Assembly: GCF_052045245.1 (NCBI RefSeq) | Contig: NZ_JBQEON010000036.1 | Location: 4,970-68,969 of the forward strand | Length of the DNA: 64,000 nt | Direction of reading: 5' to 3' | From: Burkholderia sp052045245 | GTDB lineage: Bacteria; Pseudomonadota; Gammaproteobacteria; Burkholderiales; Burkholderiaceae | Part shown: positions 9,221 through 21,253 of the stretch, piece after piece | Layout of the letters: every line of letters begins with the position of its first letter | Position numbering within the stretch: the stretch's first letter is position 1 | Translations under genes and position numbers: made by a program | Notes under the pieces: generated by a model | Told to the model about the DNA's origin: nothing | Seen by the model: only the letters and a program-made list of their open reading frames with translations | Databases searched by the model: none

Positions 9221-9514
9221 TTAAATGACGGGCGGCATCGGCGGCTGATCGACGACGGCCGGGGTTTCGCGCGCCGCGCGCAGATCGCGCTTCAGGCGCC
9301 CGTTCTCGAGACGCAGGCGGAAGATCGCCGGCAGTGCGGACAACAGACCGGCCAGCAGGCCCACGACGAAGAACGCGAGGCCGATCAGGATCAGCGGCGC
9401 TTGCCAAGCATAGCCGGCCAGGAAATTCAGCGTCGCGGTTTGCGTATTGGCCAGCGCGAGCACCAGCAGCAGCACGAACACCAATACCCGGATCAGCCAG
9501 ACGATAAACTTCAT
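9221..9514 (-). CDS. lapA: Lipopolysaccharide assembly protein LapA (DUF1049)
   Basis: A 97-residue inner-membrane protein with two hydrophobic helices (about residues 5-23 and 38-62) and a basic, charged C-terminal tail rich in Arg and Leu, matching the LapA/DUF1049 family. LapA partners LapB in the LpxC-FtsH control of LPS synthesis. AGAGAGGG-like purines precede the ATG. The ihfB terminator lies upstream, so lapA probably begins a transcript. Confidence 0.88.
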   Translation of the reverse strand: MKFIVWLIRVLVFVLLLVLALANTQTATLNFLAGYAWQAPLILIGLAFFVVGLLAGLLSALPAIFRLRLENGRLKRDLRAARETPAVVDQPPMPPVI

Positions 9515-9652
9515 GTAGCCCTCTCTTTGTTGAGGTTTGCCGTAGCGCGCGACTCCCCTTCGCGGCGCCGAATCGACCCGTATTGTAAAGGAAGCGTTTC
9601 CGCGTCACCGCACATCCTGCGGGTACGCATGGCCACACGGCCGCTGGAAATG

Positions 9653-9680
9653 AAAAAAGCGCCCGCAAGGGGCGCTTTTC
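9653..9680 (-). terminator. Rho-independent terminator after ihfB
   Basis: The stem AAAAGCGCCC/GGGCGCTTTT (9655-9664 with 9670-9679) has a 5-nt loop and is flanked by A and T runs. It lies about 45 nt past the ihfB stop and separates the rpsA-ihfB unit from lapAB. Confidence 0.75.
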
Positions 9681-9724
9681 TTTTCAGCCTTCGCCGGACA
9701 GGTTCCGGGCAAACCGAATGACGC

Positions 9725-10048
9725 TCAACGCTCGTCATCCGGATCGTCAGCCTTCAGCGGTTCACCCGCGCGGCCGTCGACGCGTTCACGCAATTCCTTG
9801 CCAGGCTTGAAGTGCGGCACGAACTTCTCGGGCACCTGCACTTTCTCCCCCGACTTCGGGTTGCGTCCGACGCGCGCCGGGCGACGGTTGAGGCCAAAGC
9901 TGCCGAAACCCCGAATTTCAATGCGATGCCCTTTGGCCAGGGCGTCGGACATCGCATCGAGCATCGTTTTCACCGCGAAATCCGCATCCTTGAGGACAAG
10001 TTGCGGAAATCGCAGTGCCAGCTGCGCGACCAACTCGGATTTGGTCAT
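9725..10048 (-). CDS. ihfB: Integration host factor beta subunit
   Basis: A 107-residue DNA-bending protein of the HU/IHF family, partner of IhfA in recombination, replication and transcription control. The N-terminus MTKSELV, the core IRGFGSFGLNRRPARVGRNP (ending in the Pro-containing beta arm) and the closing FKPGKELRERV are typical. The acidic tail (KADDPDDER) is longer than in E. coli. It sits 22 bp downstream of rpsA in the same direction, a very common rpsA-ihfB pairing. Confidence 0.96.
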   Translation of the reverse strand: MTKSELVAQLALRFPQLVLKDADFAVKTMLDAMSDALAKGHRIEIRGFGSFGLNRRPARVGRNPKSGEKVQVPEKFVPHFKPGKELRERVDGRAGEPLKADDPDDER

Positions 10049-10070
10049 ACTTCAGCAGACCTCGTAAGGC

Positions 10071-11783
10071 TTACTGGTTCTGGCCGTCGAGCTTCGCCTT
10101 CAGCAGCGCGCCGAGGTTGGTCGTACCGGTCGCAGCAGCGCTGGTGTCGGACTGCAGGCCGCGGATCGCTTCCTGTTGTTCAGCCGAATCCTTCGCCTTG
10201 ATCGACAGGTTGATGCCGCGCGACTTGCGATCGATGTTGATCACCATCGCGTTGACCTTGTCGCCTTCCTTCAGCACGTTGCGCGCATCTTCGACGCGAT
10301 CCTGTGCGATTTCCGATGCGCGCAGGTAGCCTTCGATGTCGCCCGTCAGCGTGATGACCGCGCCCTTTGCATCGACCGACTTCACGACGCCGTCGACGAT
10401 CGAGCCCTTGTCGTTCATTGCAACGTAGTTGCTGAACGGGTCGCCTTCGAGCTGCTTGATGCCGAGCGAAATACGCTCCTTCTCGACGTCGATACCGAGC
10501 ACGATTGCTTCGACTTCGTCGCCCTTCTTGTACTTGCGAACAGCTTCTTCGCCGGTTTCGCTCCACGACAGGTCCGACAGGTGGACCAGGCCGTCGATGC
10601 CGCCCGGCAGACCGATGAACACGCCGAAGTCGGTGATCGACTTGATTGCGCCCGTGATCTTGTCGCCCTTCTTGAAGTTGCGGCTGAAGTCATCCCACGG
10701 ATTCGGCTTGCACTGCTTCATGCCGAGGCTGATACGACGGCGGTCTTCGTCGATCTCGAGGACCATGACTTCGACTTCGTCGCCCAGCTGGACAACCTTC
10801 GACGGCGCAACGTTCTTGTTGGTCCAGTCCATTTCCGACACGTGGACCAGGCCTTCGATGCCCGATTCCACTTCGACGAATGCGCCGTAGTCGGTGATGT
10901 TCGTGACCTTGCCGAACAGACGCGTGCCCGACGGGTAACGGCGCGAGATGCCTTCCCACGGATCGTCGCCCAGTTGCTTGATGCCCAGCGAGACGCGGTT
11001 CTTCTCCTGGTCGAACTTGAGGATCTTCGCGGTGACTTCCTGGCCAACCGACAGGACTTCGCTCGGGTGACGCACGCGACGCCATGCGATGTCGGTGATG
11101 TGCAGCAGGCCGTCGATGCCGCCGAGGTCCACGAACGCGCCGTAGTCGGTGATGTTCTTGACCACGCCGTTGACGATCGCGCCTTCCTTCAGCGTCTCGA
11201 GCAGCTTTGCGCGCTCTTCGCCCTGGGTCGCTTCGATCACTGCACGACGCGACAGCACGACGTTGTTACGCTTGCGATCGAGCTTGATCACGCGGAATTC
11301 GAGCGTCTTGCCTTCGTACGGGGTCGTGTCCTTGACCGGACGGGTGTCGACCAGCGAACCCGGCAGGAACGCGCGGATGCCGTTGACCATCACGGTCATG
11401 CCGCCCTTCACCTTGCCGGTGATCGTGCCGGTGACGAGTTCGTTGTTGTCGAGGGCCTTTTCCAGCGACAGCCACGATGCAAGGCGCTTCGCCTTGTCGC
11501 GCGACAGGATCGTGTCGCCGTAGCCGTTTTCGAGTGCGTCGATCGCGACGGACACGAAATCGCCCGACTGCACCTCAACCTCGCCCTGATCGTTCAGGAA
11601 TTCCTCGATCGGAATGTAAGCCTCGGACTTCAGGCCTGCATTGACGACCACGAAGTTGTGGTCGACGCGCACGACTTCGGCGGAAATCACTTCGCCGGCG
11701 CGCATGTCTTGACGGGTCAGCGACTCTTCGAACAGAGCCGCAAAGGATTCGGTATTCGGGGTGGAGGTTTGCAGGTCGGACAT
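10071..11783 (-). CDS. rpsA: 30S ribosomal protein S1
   Basis: A 570-residue S1 protein that binds mRNA on the 30S subunit and helps initiation. Six S1/OB repeats can be followed, with recurring phrases such as ITDYGAFV, GLVHVSEMDW and RRISLGMKQ; the last repeat is the most divergent. The start at 11783 is chosen because MSDLQTS begins the recognisable protein and upstream in-frame sequence is not conserved-looking. About 145 bp separate it from cmk, room for a promoter and the autogenous leader known for rpsA in enterics. Confidence 0.97.
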   Translation of the reverse strand: MSDLQTSTPNTESFAALFEESLTRQDMRAGEVISAEVVRVDHNFVVVNAGLKSEAYIPIEEFLNDQGEVEVQSGDFVSVAIDALENGYGDTILSRDKAKRLASWLSLEKALDNNELVTGTITGKVKGGMTVMVNGIRAFLPGSLVDTRPVKDTTPYEGKTLEFRVIKLDRKRNNVVLSRRAVIEATQGEERAKLLETLKEGAIVNGVVKNITDYGAFVDLGGIDGLLHITDIAWRRVRHPSEVLSVGQEVTAKILKFDQEKNRVSLGIKQLGDDPWEGISRRYPSGTRLFGKVTNITDYGAFVEVESGIEGLVHVSEMDWTNKNVAPSKVVQLGDEVEVMVLEIDEDRRRISLGMKQCKPNPWDDFSRNFKKGDKITGAIKSITDFGVFIGLPGGIDGLVHLSDLSWSETGEEAVRKYKKGDEVEAIVLGIDVEKERISLGIKQLEGDPFSNYVAMNDKGSIVDGVVKSVDAKGAVITLTGDIEGYLRASEIAQDRVEDARNVLKEGDKVNAMVINIDRKSRGINLSIKAKDSAEQQEAIRGLQSDTSAAATGTTNLGALLKAKLDGQNQ

Positions 11784-11928
11784 AAAAATCTGATTGTGCA
11801 TGGATCGCTGTGCCACGCCGGCCGGAATGGCAGGCTGAAAGGGCCAGATCGAGGTCCACACGGGGTTAAGGGTTTGAAACACGCTTCGCACACACTTGCG
11901 CGCGAAGCACCTACTGCTGCCCGCCTTC

Positions 11929-12615
11929 TCAGGCGGGCTGGCCGAGCGCCCGGTACCACTGCAGCACCTGGTCGACGGCTTCGTCGACCGAAAGCGCCGA
12001 CGTATCGAGCAGCTCGGCATCTGCCGCAGGCTTCAGCGGCGCGGCTGCGCGATTGCTGTCGCGCGCGTCACGTTCACGAAGATCCCGGAGCAAGTCATCT
12101 ATATTAGCAGAAAAACCTTTTTGCATCAATTGCTTATGCCGTCTGGTCGCGCGTGCCTCGACGCTGGCCGTCAGGAACACCTTCAGCACGGCGTCCGGGA
12201 AGATCACGGTGCCCATGTCACGCCCGTCGGCAACGAGGCCCGGCGTCTTGCGGAACGCGCGCTGGCGCGCGACCAGCGCGGCGCGCACCGGCCCGTGCAC
12301 GGCGATCGCCGACGCGCGGTTGCCGATCGCTTCCGCGCGGATGTCGTTCGACACATCGACGCCGTCGAGCTGTGCGCAGCCTTCGCGGAATGTGATGTGA
12401 AGATCGTCGATCAGCTTCACGAGCGCATCGATGTCCTCCGCCGCGATGCCGTAGCGCACGCTCGCGAGCGCCGCTAGACGGTACAGCGCACCGCTGTCCA
12501 GCAGGTGGAAGCCAAGGTGCGCGGCGACGAGTGCCGCGACGGTGCCCTTGCCGGAAGCAGTGGGGCCGTCGATCGTGATGACGGGAGTCGGGTGAAAGGG
12601 TCGGGTCGATTTCAT
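11929..12615 (-). CDS. cmk: Cytidylate kinase
   Basis: A 228-residue (d)CMP kinase that makes CDP and dCDP from ATP. The P-loop ITIDGPTASGKGT lies at about 13-25, followed by LLDSGALYRL for nucleotide binding and DGRDMGTVIFPDA for the CMP site. It starts 14 bp from the end of aroA in the same direction (aroA-cmk-rpsA), a standard beta/gammaproteobacterial order, so translation is probably coupled to aroA. Confidence 0.95.
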   Translation of the reverse strand: MKSTRPFHPTPVITIDGPTASGKGTVAALVAAHLGFHLLDSGALYRLAALASVRYGIAAEDIDALVKLIDDLHITFREGCAQLDGVDVSNDIRAEAIGNRASAIAVHGPVRAALVARQRAFRKTPGLVADGRDMGTVIFPDAVLKVFLTASVEARATRRHKQLMQKGFSANIDDLLRDLRERDARDSNRAAAPLKPAADAELLDTSALSVDEAVDQVLQWYRALGQPA

Positions 12616-12629
12616 CGGATACGGTCGGG

Positions 12630-13934
12630 TCAGGCTTTGGCGAGCGCGGCGAAGCGGTCGAAATAGTCGGGGAACGTCTTGCCGACGCACTTCGGATCGT
12701 TGATCCGCACGGGCACGCCGCCCAGGCTGACGAGCGAGAAGCACATCGCCATCCGGTGATCGTCGTACGTATCGATCGCCGCGTTCGGCGTGAGCTGCTG
12801 CGGCGGCGTGACGACCAGATAGTCGGGGCCTTCCTCGACGATCGCGCCGACCTTGCGCAGCTCAGTCGCCATCGCGGCGATGCGGTCGGTTTCCTTCACG
12901 CGCCAGCTCGCGATGTTGCGCAGCGTGCTCGTGCCGCTCGCGAACAGCGCCGCGACCGCGATGGTCATCGCCGCGTCCGGAATCAGGTTGAAGTCCATGT
13001 CGATCGGCTCGAGCCTGCCGTGGTCGTGGCCGATGCCGCGCACCTCGATCCAGTCGTCGCCCATCGATACGTTCGCGCCCATCTGCATCAGCGCGTTCGC
13101 GAAGCCGACGTCGCCCTGGATGCTCGCGCGCCCCACGCCCTCGACGCGCAGCGGGCCGCCGCCGAGCGCGCCGGCCGCAAGGAAGTACGACGCCGACGAC
13201 GCATCGCCCTCGACCATGATCCGGCCCGGCGACTGGTAGCGAACGCCGGCCGGCACGACGAAGCGCTGCCAGCCGTCGCGCTCGACGGTCACGCCGAAGC
13301 GCGCCATCAGCTTGATCGTGATGTCGATGTACGGCTTCGAGATCAGCTCGCCGTCGACCTCGACGACGATCCTGCCGTCCTTCGCCTTCACGAGCGGCAG
13401 CGTCATCAGCAGCGCCGTGAGGAACTGGCTCGACACGTCGCCGCGCACGCGGATCGGCGCGTCGACCGTGATCGACGCGGGCTTGATCCGCAGCGGCGGG
13501 AAGCCTTCGTCCTGTTCGTAGTCGATCTGCGCACCGATCTGTCGGAGGCCGTCGACGAGATCGCCGATCGGGCGCTCGTGCATGCGCGGCACGCCGTGCA
13601 CGCGATAGTCGCCGCCGTTGACCGCGAGCGCCGCCGTCAGCGGCCGCACCGCGGTGCCCGCGTTGCCGAGGAACAGGTCGGCGGTCTTCGCGGTGAACGC
13701 ACCGCGCGTGCCGGCGACGACACAGGTGTCGCCATCACGCGCGAGCTTCACGCCGAGCTTGCCGAGCGCATCGAGCATCACGCGCGTGTCGTCGGAATCC
13801 AGCAGGTTCGTGATCGTCGTGTCGCCTTCGCTGAGCGCCGCGAGCAGCAGCACGCGGTTCGAGATGCTTTTCGAGCCGGGCAGGCGCACGGTGCCCGATG
13901 CGCTGGAATACGGGCCGAGATCGAGATAGTCCAT
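12630..13934 (-). CDS. aroA: 3-phosphoshikimate 1-carboxyvinyltransferase (EPSP synthase)
   Basis: A 434-residue shikimate-pathway enzyme that transfers the enolpyruvyl group of PEP to shikimate-3-phosphate. LPGSKSISNR near residue 18 (K22 is the conserved lysine), LGNAGTAVRPL and the late KETDRIAAMATELRKVG segment are diagnostic. The GNAGTA-type motif indicates a class I, glyphosate-sensitive enzyme by family rule; I infer this only from the motif. The start at 13934 is the ATG before YLDLGPY. It lies 13 bp from tyrA. Confidence 0.96.
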   Translation of the reverse strand: MDYLDLGPYSSASGTVRLPGSKSISNRVLLLAALSEGDTTITNLLDSDDTRVMLDALGKLGVKLARDGDTCVVAGTRGAFTAKTADLFLGNAGTAVRPLTAALAVNGGDYRVHGVPRMHERPIGDLVDGLRQIGAQIDYEQDEGFPPLRIKPASITVDAPIRVRGDVSSQFLTALLMTLPLVKAKDGRIVVEVDGELISKPYIDITIKLMARFGVTVERDGWQRFVVPAGVRYQSPGRIMVEGDASSASYFLAAGALGGGPLRVEGVGRASIQGDVGFANALMQMGANVSMGDDWIEVRGIGHDHGRLEPIDMDFNLIPDAAMTIAVAALFASGTSTLRNIASWRVKETDRIAAMATELRKVGAIVEEGPDYLVVTPPQQLTPNAAIDTYDDHRMAMCFSLVSLGGVPVRINDPKCVGKTFPDYFDRFAALAKA

Positions 13935-13947
13935 GGGAATCGTCCTG

Positions 13948-14874
13948 TTATTTCTTGAGCGGTTCGGCAGCGGGCTGCGCGCCACGCTCCTGCCATGCCT
14001 TGCGTGCGGCGCGCGAGCGCGTGAAGACGGCTTCGAGCGCCGCGCCGTCGCCGGCGTCGATCGCCTCGCGCAGCCGTGCGAGCACGCGCGTATAGCCGTC
14101 GAGCTCGTCGAGCAGCGCCGCGCGATTCGCGACGCACACGTCGCGCCACATTTCCGGGCTCGACGCGGCGATGCGCGTGAAGTCGCGGAAGCCGCCCGCC
14201 GCGTACGAGAATTTCAGCTCGGCATCCGCCTCGCCGAGGATCTGCTCGACGAGCGCGAACGACAGCACGTGCGGCAGATGGCTGATCGATGCAAATACGC
14301 GGTCGTGCTGCGCCGTGCTCATCGTGCGCACGTCGGCGCCGGTCGCCCGCCACATCGCATCGATCCGCGCAACCGCCTCGGGGGCGTTCTCCGGCAGCGG
14401 ACACAGCACGACATTGCGGCCGACGTACAGATCCGGCAACGCGGCCTCGACACCGCTCGACTCGCGTCCGGCAATCGGATGCCCCGGCACGAACTGCGCG
14501 ATCCGCGTACCGAGCGCTTCGCGCGCGGCCGCGACGACGTCGGACTTGGTGCTGCCCGCGTCGGTGACGATCGTCGCTGCGTCGAGCCACGGCGCGATGC
14601 GCGCGAGCAATGGGCCCGTTTGCGCGACGGGCGCAGCCAATAGCACGAGATCGGCGCCGGCAAGCGCGTCGCGCAGTTGCGCATCGTCATCGAGCGCCGC
14701 CGCGCGATCGATCACGCCGAGCGCCAGCGCGCGCTCGACCGATGCACGCGAACGGCCGACGCCGACGACCTCGCCCGCGCCGCCCGGCGCACGCTCGCGC
14801 AGCGCGCGCGCCAGCGATCCGCCGATCAGGCCGACGCCGAAGATGACCAGTTTGTTGAATGCAAAGCCTGACAC
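13948..14874 (-). CDS. tyrA: Prephenate dehydrogenase
   Basis: Encodes the NAD(P)-dependent oxidative decarboxylation of prephenate to 4-hydroxyphenylpyruvate, the tyrosine branch. The N-terminal Rossmann motif VIFGVGLIGGSLA and the later GHPIAGRE and HLPHVLS segments are typical. I place the start at a GTG (14874) giving VSGFAFNKL, about 308 residues. An in-frame ATG at 14916 would add 14 unremarkable residues; neither site has a strong Shine-Dalgarno. It is upstream of aroA and 187 bp after pheA. Confidence 0.9.
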   Translation of the reverse strand: MSGFAFNKLVIFGVGLIGGSLARALRERAPGGAGEVVGVGRSRASVERALALGVIDRAAALDDDAQLRDALAGADLVLLAAPVAQTGPLLARIAPWLDAATIVTDAGSTKSDVVAAAREALGTRIAQFVPGHPIAGRESSGVEAALPDLYVGRNVVLCPLPENAPEAVARIDAMWRATGADVRTMSTAQHDRVFASISHLPHVLSFALVEQILGEADAELKFSYAAGGFRDFTRIAASSPEMWRDVCVANRAALLDELDGYTRVLARLREAIDAGDGAALEAVFTRSRAARKAWQERGAQPAAEPLKK

Positions 14875-15061
14875 GACAAGAGCCAAGTGACGCGCACGGA
14901 ACGACGCCCCGCACACGGAGATCCAGATTCCGGGCTACGGGCCCGCATCCGGCGCGACCTGCACCGGATACCGCCCGAACCCGCCTTCGGCAGCGCCGCC
15001 CGGCCTGCCCTGCCCGCTTCGCCGCGCCGCCGGCACGTGGCAGGCGACGGGCCGCTGCGCG

Positions 15062-16144
15062 TCAGCGCGCGCGCGGATACGAACCGAGTATCTTCAGGAA
15101 CGCGGCCTTCTGGCCGAGCTCCGCGAGCGCGGCAGCCACGGCCGCCTCGTCCCGGTGCCCTTCGATGTCGATGTAGAAGTAATACTCCCACGTGCCGACG
15201 CGTGCCGGACGCGACTCGAAGCGCGTCATCGACACACCATGCCGCGCGAGCGGTTCGAGCAGCTTGAATACGGCGCCCGGCTCGTTCTTCACCGATACGA
15301 TCAGCGACGTCTGGTCGTGACCGCTCTGCCCGGCCGGCTGCTTGCCGACGATCACGAAGCGCGTGCGGTTGTGCGGATCGTCCTGGATCAGCGAAAACGC
15401 GATCTGCAGCCCGTAGTGCGCGGCCGCGCGATCGCCCGCGATCGCCGCGACGCTCGGGTCGGCCGCTGCGAGACGCGCGGCCTCCGCGTTGCTCGACACC
15501 GCTTGCCGCTCGAGCTGCGGCGCGTTCGCGGCAAGCCACTGCTGGCATTGCGCGAGCGCCTGCGCATGCGCGCAGACGCGCGTCACGCCGTCGAGCGTGC
15601 CGCTCTGCGTGAGCAGGTTGTGATGGATCGGCAGCGCGAGTTCGCCGCTGATCAGCAGCTGAGTCTGCAGCAACAGGTCGAGCGTGCGCGACACCGCGCC
15701 TTCGGTCGAATTCTCGACCGGCGCGATACCGAATGCGGATGCGCCTGCCTCGACCGAGCGGAACACTTCATCGATCGACGGGCACGGCAGCCCTTCGATC
15801 GACTGGCCGAAATACTCGAACATCGCCTGTTCGCTATACGTGCCGACCGGGCCGAGGAACGCGACGTGAATCGTCTGCTCGAGCGCGCGACTCGCGGCCA
15901 TGATCTCGCGCCAGATGGCGCTGATGTGCTCGCTCGCGAGCGGCCCCGCGCTCATGTCCTGCAGGCGTGCGATCACCTGCAGTTCGCGCTCGGGCCGAAA
16001 CACCGGTGCATTGAAATGCTTCTTGACCTCGCCCACCTCGAGCGCCACCGCGGCGCGCTGGTTGAGGAGCGCAATCAGCTGCGCGTCGATCGCATCGATG
16101 CGATCGCGCAGCGGTTTCAGGCTGGAATTCAGTTCGTCGTCCAT
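15062..16144 (-). CDS. pheA: Bifunctional chorismate mutase/prephenate dehydratase (P-protein)
   Basis: A 360-residue phenylalanine-branch enzyme. The first 90 residues are an all-helical AroQ chorismate mutase (LRDRIDAIDAQLIALLNQRA). The prephenate dehydratase domain follows from about 95 (FLGPVGTYSEQA; catalytic Thr in NRTRFVI). A C-terminal ACT domain carries the phenylalanine-binding ESRP segment, so feedback inhibition is expected. It begins 33 bp after serC ends, in the same direction, and is probably co-transcribed with it. Confidence 0.96.
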   Translation of the reverse strand: MDDELNSSLKPLRDRIDAIDAQLIALLNQRAAVALEVGEVKKHFNAPVFRPERELQVIARLQDMSAGPLASEHISAIWREIMAASRALEQTIHVAFLGPVGTYSEQAMFEYFGQSIEGLPCPSIDEVFRSVEAGASAFGIAPVENSTEGAVSRTLDLLLQTQLLISGELALPIHHNLLTQSGTLDGVTRVCAHAQALAQCQQWLAANAPQLERQAVSSNAEAARLAAADPSVAAIAGDRAAAHYGLQIAFSLIQDDPHNRTRFVIVGKQPAGQSGHDQTSLIVSVKNEPGAVFKLLEPLARHGVSMTRFESRPARVGTWEYYFYIDIEGHRDEAAVAAALAELGQKAAFLKILGSYPRAR

Positions 16145-16177
16145 GCGTTTTGCCGTGCTGTTTGAACAGCGCCGCCG

Positions 16178-17260
16178 TCAGGCGCCGTGCTGTTCGAAGT
16201 CCTTCATGTACTCGACGAGCGCTTTCACGCCCGCGAGCGGCACCGCGTTGTAGATCGACGCCCGCATGCCGCCGACGGACTTGTGGCCCTTCAGCTGCAG
16301 CAGCCCGCGCGCCTTTGCGCCGGCAAGGAAGTCTTCATTGCGCGTTTCGTCGGCCAGGAAAAAGGGCACGTTCATCCGCGAACGCGCCGCCGGCTCGACC
16401 TTGTTCAGATAGAAGCTGCTCGCATCGATCGTGTCGTAGAGCAGCTTCGCCTTCTCGATATTGCGGGCCTCGATCGCCTCGAGGCCGCCCTGCCGCTTCA
16501 GCCACTGGAACACGAGGCCCGCGACGTAGATCGCGTAAGTGGGCGGCGTGTTGTACAGCGAGTTGTTCGCGGCGATGGTCTTCCATTCGAATGCGGACGG
16601 GCAGATCGACAGCGCGCGATCGAGCAGATCCTCGCGCACGATCACGACCGTCACGCCGGCCATCCCGATGTTCTTCTGCGCACCGCCGAACAGCACGCCG
16701 TACTTCGCGACGTCCATCGGGCGCGACAGGATGTGCGACGAGACGTCCGCGACGAGCGGCACGTCGCCGAGGTCGGGAATCTCGAACGTCTCGACGCCGT
16801 CGATCGTCTCGTTCGTGCACAGATGCACGTAGGCCGGATCGTCCGACAATTGCCAGTCGGCGCGGGTGGGCGCGCGCGTGAAGCCGTCCGCCGTCTTGCC
16901 GGAGGCGGCCAGATGCGGCGTGCCGTATTTCTTCGCCTCGTTGAACGACTTCTGCGACCACGAGCCCGTCACGACGAAGTCGGCGGTCTTGCGCGAGCCG
17001 AGCAGGTTCATCGGCACGATCGCGTTCTCGGCAATGCCGCCGCCCTGCAGGAACAGGATCCGGTGGCTGGCCGGCACGTCGAGCAGCTCGCGCAGGTCGG
17101 TCAGCGCCGCTTCGTGGATCGACATGAATTCCTTGCCGCGATGGCTCATCTCCATCACGCTCATGCCGCTGCCGTGCCAGTCGAGCATTTCGTCGGCGGC
17201 CTGCCGCAGCACTTCCTCGGGGAGCGCCGCAGGGCCGGCGGAGAAATTAAAGACGCGCAT
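16178..17260 (-). CDS. serC: Phosphoserine aminotransferase
   Basis: A 360-residue class V PLP aminotransferase that makes 3-phosphoserine for serine, and a pyridoxine precursor. The N-terminus FNFSAGPAALPEEV is the family signature and the PLP lysine lies in FGGAQKNIG at about residue 198. The start at 17260 is the ATG before RVFNFS; the longer in-frame extension upstream is rejected. It leads the serC-pheA-tyrA-aroA-cmk-rpsA run. Confidence 0.96.
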   Translation of the reverse strand: MRVFNFSAGPAALPEEVLRQAADEMLDWHGSGMSVMEMSHRGKEFMSIHEAALTDLRELLDVPASHRILFLQGGGIAENAIVPMNLLGSRKTADFVVTGSWSQKSFNEAKKYGTPHLAASGKTADGFTRAPTRADWQLSDDPAYVHLCTNETIDGVETFEIPDLGDVPLVADVSSHILSRPMDVAKYGVLFGGAQKNIGMAGVTVVIVREDLLDRALSICPSAFEWKTIAANNSLYNTPPTYAIYVAGLVFQWLKRQGGLEAIEARNIEKAKLLYDTIDASSFYLNKVEPAARSRMNVPFFLADETRNEDFLAGAKARGLLQLKGHKSVGGMRASIYNAVPLAGVKALVEYMKDFEQHGA

Positions 17261-17432
17261 CGTGAAAACCTCGGGAGGGACGCGACCGGCTTGCGACCGG
17301 CTTGCCGCCGGCAGAAAGAACCGCGCCAGAAAAGGAATGGCCGCTTGCGCTCGCGCGCAAACGGCCATTATCGCACTGTCATCAGGCTCCCGCCAAACCC
17401 GGCCGAACGGCCGGGCCGCGTGCCCGGACGGC

Positions 17433-18032
17433 TTACTTGCCCGGCTTGACTGCCGCGACTTCCTTGTCAGCCTGCGCACGCGTCGCCTGGATCGCTTGCG
17501 GCATGTACTTCTGCATCAGGCCGTTGACCACGTCGCGGCCAACCTGATCCTGAACCTGGATGAACTTGCGGCCCGTCGGGCTCTTGTAGAACGTCGTCAG
17601 ATCCTTGATCTCCGACGTGCTGTAGTACTTCGCATACGCGTCGTACTGAGCCGACATCGCGTCGTTCTGGAACTGCTGCGTGCCGAACACCTTGCCCGCG
17701 CCGTCAACCAGCTTCGGCACTGCGTTCTTCTGCAGCGACGGCACGGCGGCCTGCTTCTGCTTGTCGTTCAGCGACTTGTTTTCCGACAGCGCGTCCGACA
17801 GGATCGCCGGCACGAGCTGCTTTGCCTGCATTTCGGCGCTGTTGCCGATAGCCGACACGAGCTTCGGCGCGTCGATCGCGTCGAGCAGATCCTTGATCGC
17901 TGCCTTCTTGTCGGCGTCGATCGGCGCAGCTGCCGCGGTTGCAGCCGGTGCGGAATTCGACAGCGCTTGCGCCATCGCGAAAGTCGGCACCAGTGCAGCC
18001 AGCAGAACCAGTTGCTTGAATTGCTTTTGCAT
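17433..18032 (-). CDS. DUF2059 exported protein
   Basis: A 199-residue protein with a clear signal peptide (KQLVLLAALVPTFAMAQA) followed by a helical DUF2059 domain containing ATYDAYAKYYSTSEI-like and FYKSPTGRKF segments. DUF2059 proteins are periplasmic and of unknown function, often found next to gyrA in Burkholderiales. Two tandem ATG codons exist; the second (18032) is 5 nt from GGGAG and preferred over 18035. It is 82 bp downstream of gyrA and 172 bp upstream of serC. Confidence 0.88.
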   Translation of the reverse strand: MQKQFKQLVLLAALVPTFAMAQALSNSAPAATAAAAPIDADKKAAIKDLLDAIDAPKLVSAIGNSAEMQAKQLVPAILSDALSENKSLNDKQKQAAVPSLQKNAVPKLVDGAGKVFGTQQFQNDAMSAQYDAYAKYYSTSEIKDLTTFYKSPTGRKFIQVQDQVGRDVVNGLMQKYMPQAIQATRAQADKEVAAVKPGK

Positions 18033-18114
18033 CATCACTCCCTTTTGGAAATATGAATGGTTGCTCGCCGACCGCGGCGCCATGCGCCGGCGGCGGCTCG
18101 AATCTCATTCGTTC

Positions 18115-20718
<2,604 letters not shown>

Positions 20719-21253
20719 GTATCCGTATCGTTTCGGAGCGAAGACGGCGAACGCCTTTCGCGTGGGCGCTGCATGCGCAACGCAACGCGAGATTCTAACA
20801 TGCGCCCATCAGCCGCCAGTTCGCCGCCCCCTCTATATGTAAACAGCAAAAATCGTGGCGACGACAACGGCACCCCGAACCAATCGCGATCGCGCCCTTT
20901 CAGGCACCCGGGTTTTCACGCAAATCCGTTTCCGCACGCCAGTAAACATTTGCGGCCTCCCGCGCAATTTCGCGGACACGCTCTTGACAATTCCTGAAAG
21001 TTACAGCAGGCCGGTGTTGCGCATGCACCACAAAGTTGAAGCGATCTTAGGGTGGGGAGGATTTTTTTTCGTAGGAAGGGAACGATATGGCAAAATGCCA
21101 ACGCACTGAAAGTTAGACGCTGCTCGAAGTCTACACAGAGCGGCGCCGCGTTTTTTGTGCCGCACCAATGTTATACTTCGAGCAATGTATGACTTGTCAC
21201 CGTCAACAGGCTCGCAGTAAACCTGCGGTAATCTCAATTTCGAGAGGAGAAAT
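20719..21253. other. Intergenic region between gyrA and the ompA-like gene
   Basis: This 535-bp region has no convincing gene and is notably richer in A/T than its surroundings. It holds the divergent promoters of gyrA and the ompA-like gene. An isolated TTGACA at 20984-20989 has no good -10 at the right distance. Short frames here have poor codon use and are rejected. Confidence 0.6.
21169..21177 (+). promoter_or_regulatory. Extended -10 promoter of the ompA-like gene
   Basis: TGT followed by TATACT (21172-21177) matches an extended -10 element; no good -35 lies at 17 nt. The implied start of transcription is near 21184, giving a leader of about 70 nt that ends in a strong GAGAGGAG ribosome site. 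Confidence 0.5.

Noticed and set aside
10176..12107. Plus-strand frame antisense to rpsA
   Set aside because: A shadow of repeating S1 codons, with no start signal and no motif.
20984..20989. TTGACA in the gyrA-ompA interval
   Set aside because: No -10 hexamer at 16-19 bp.
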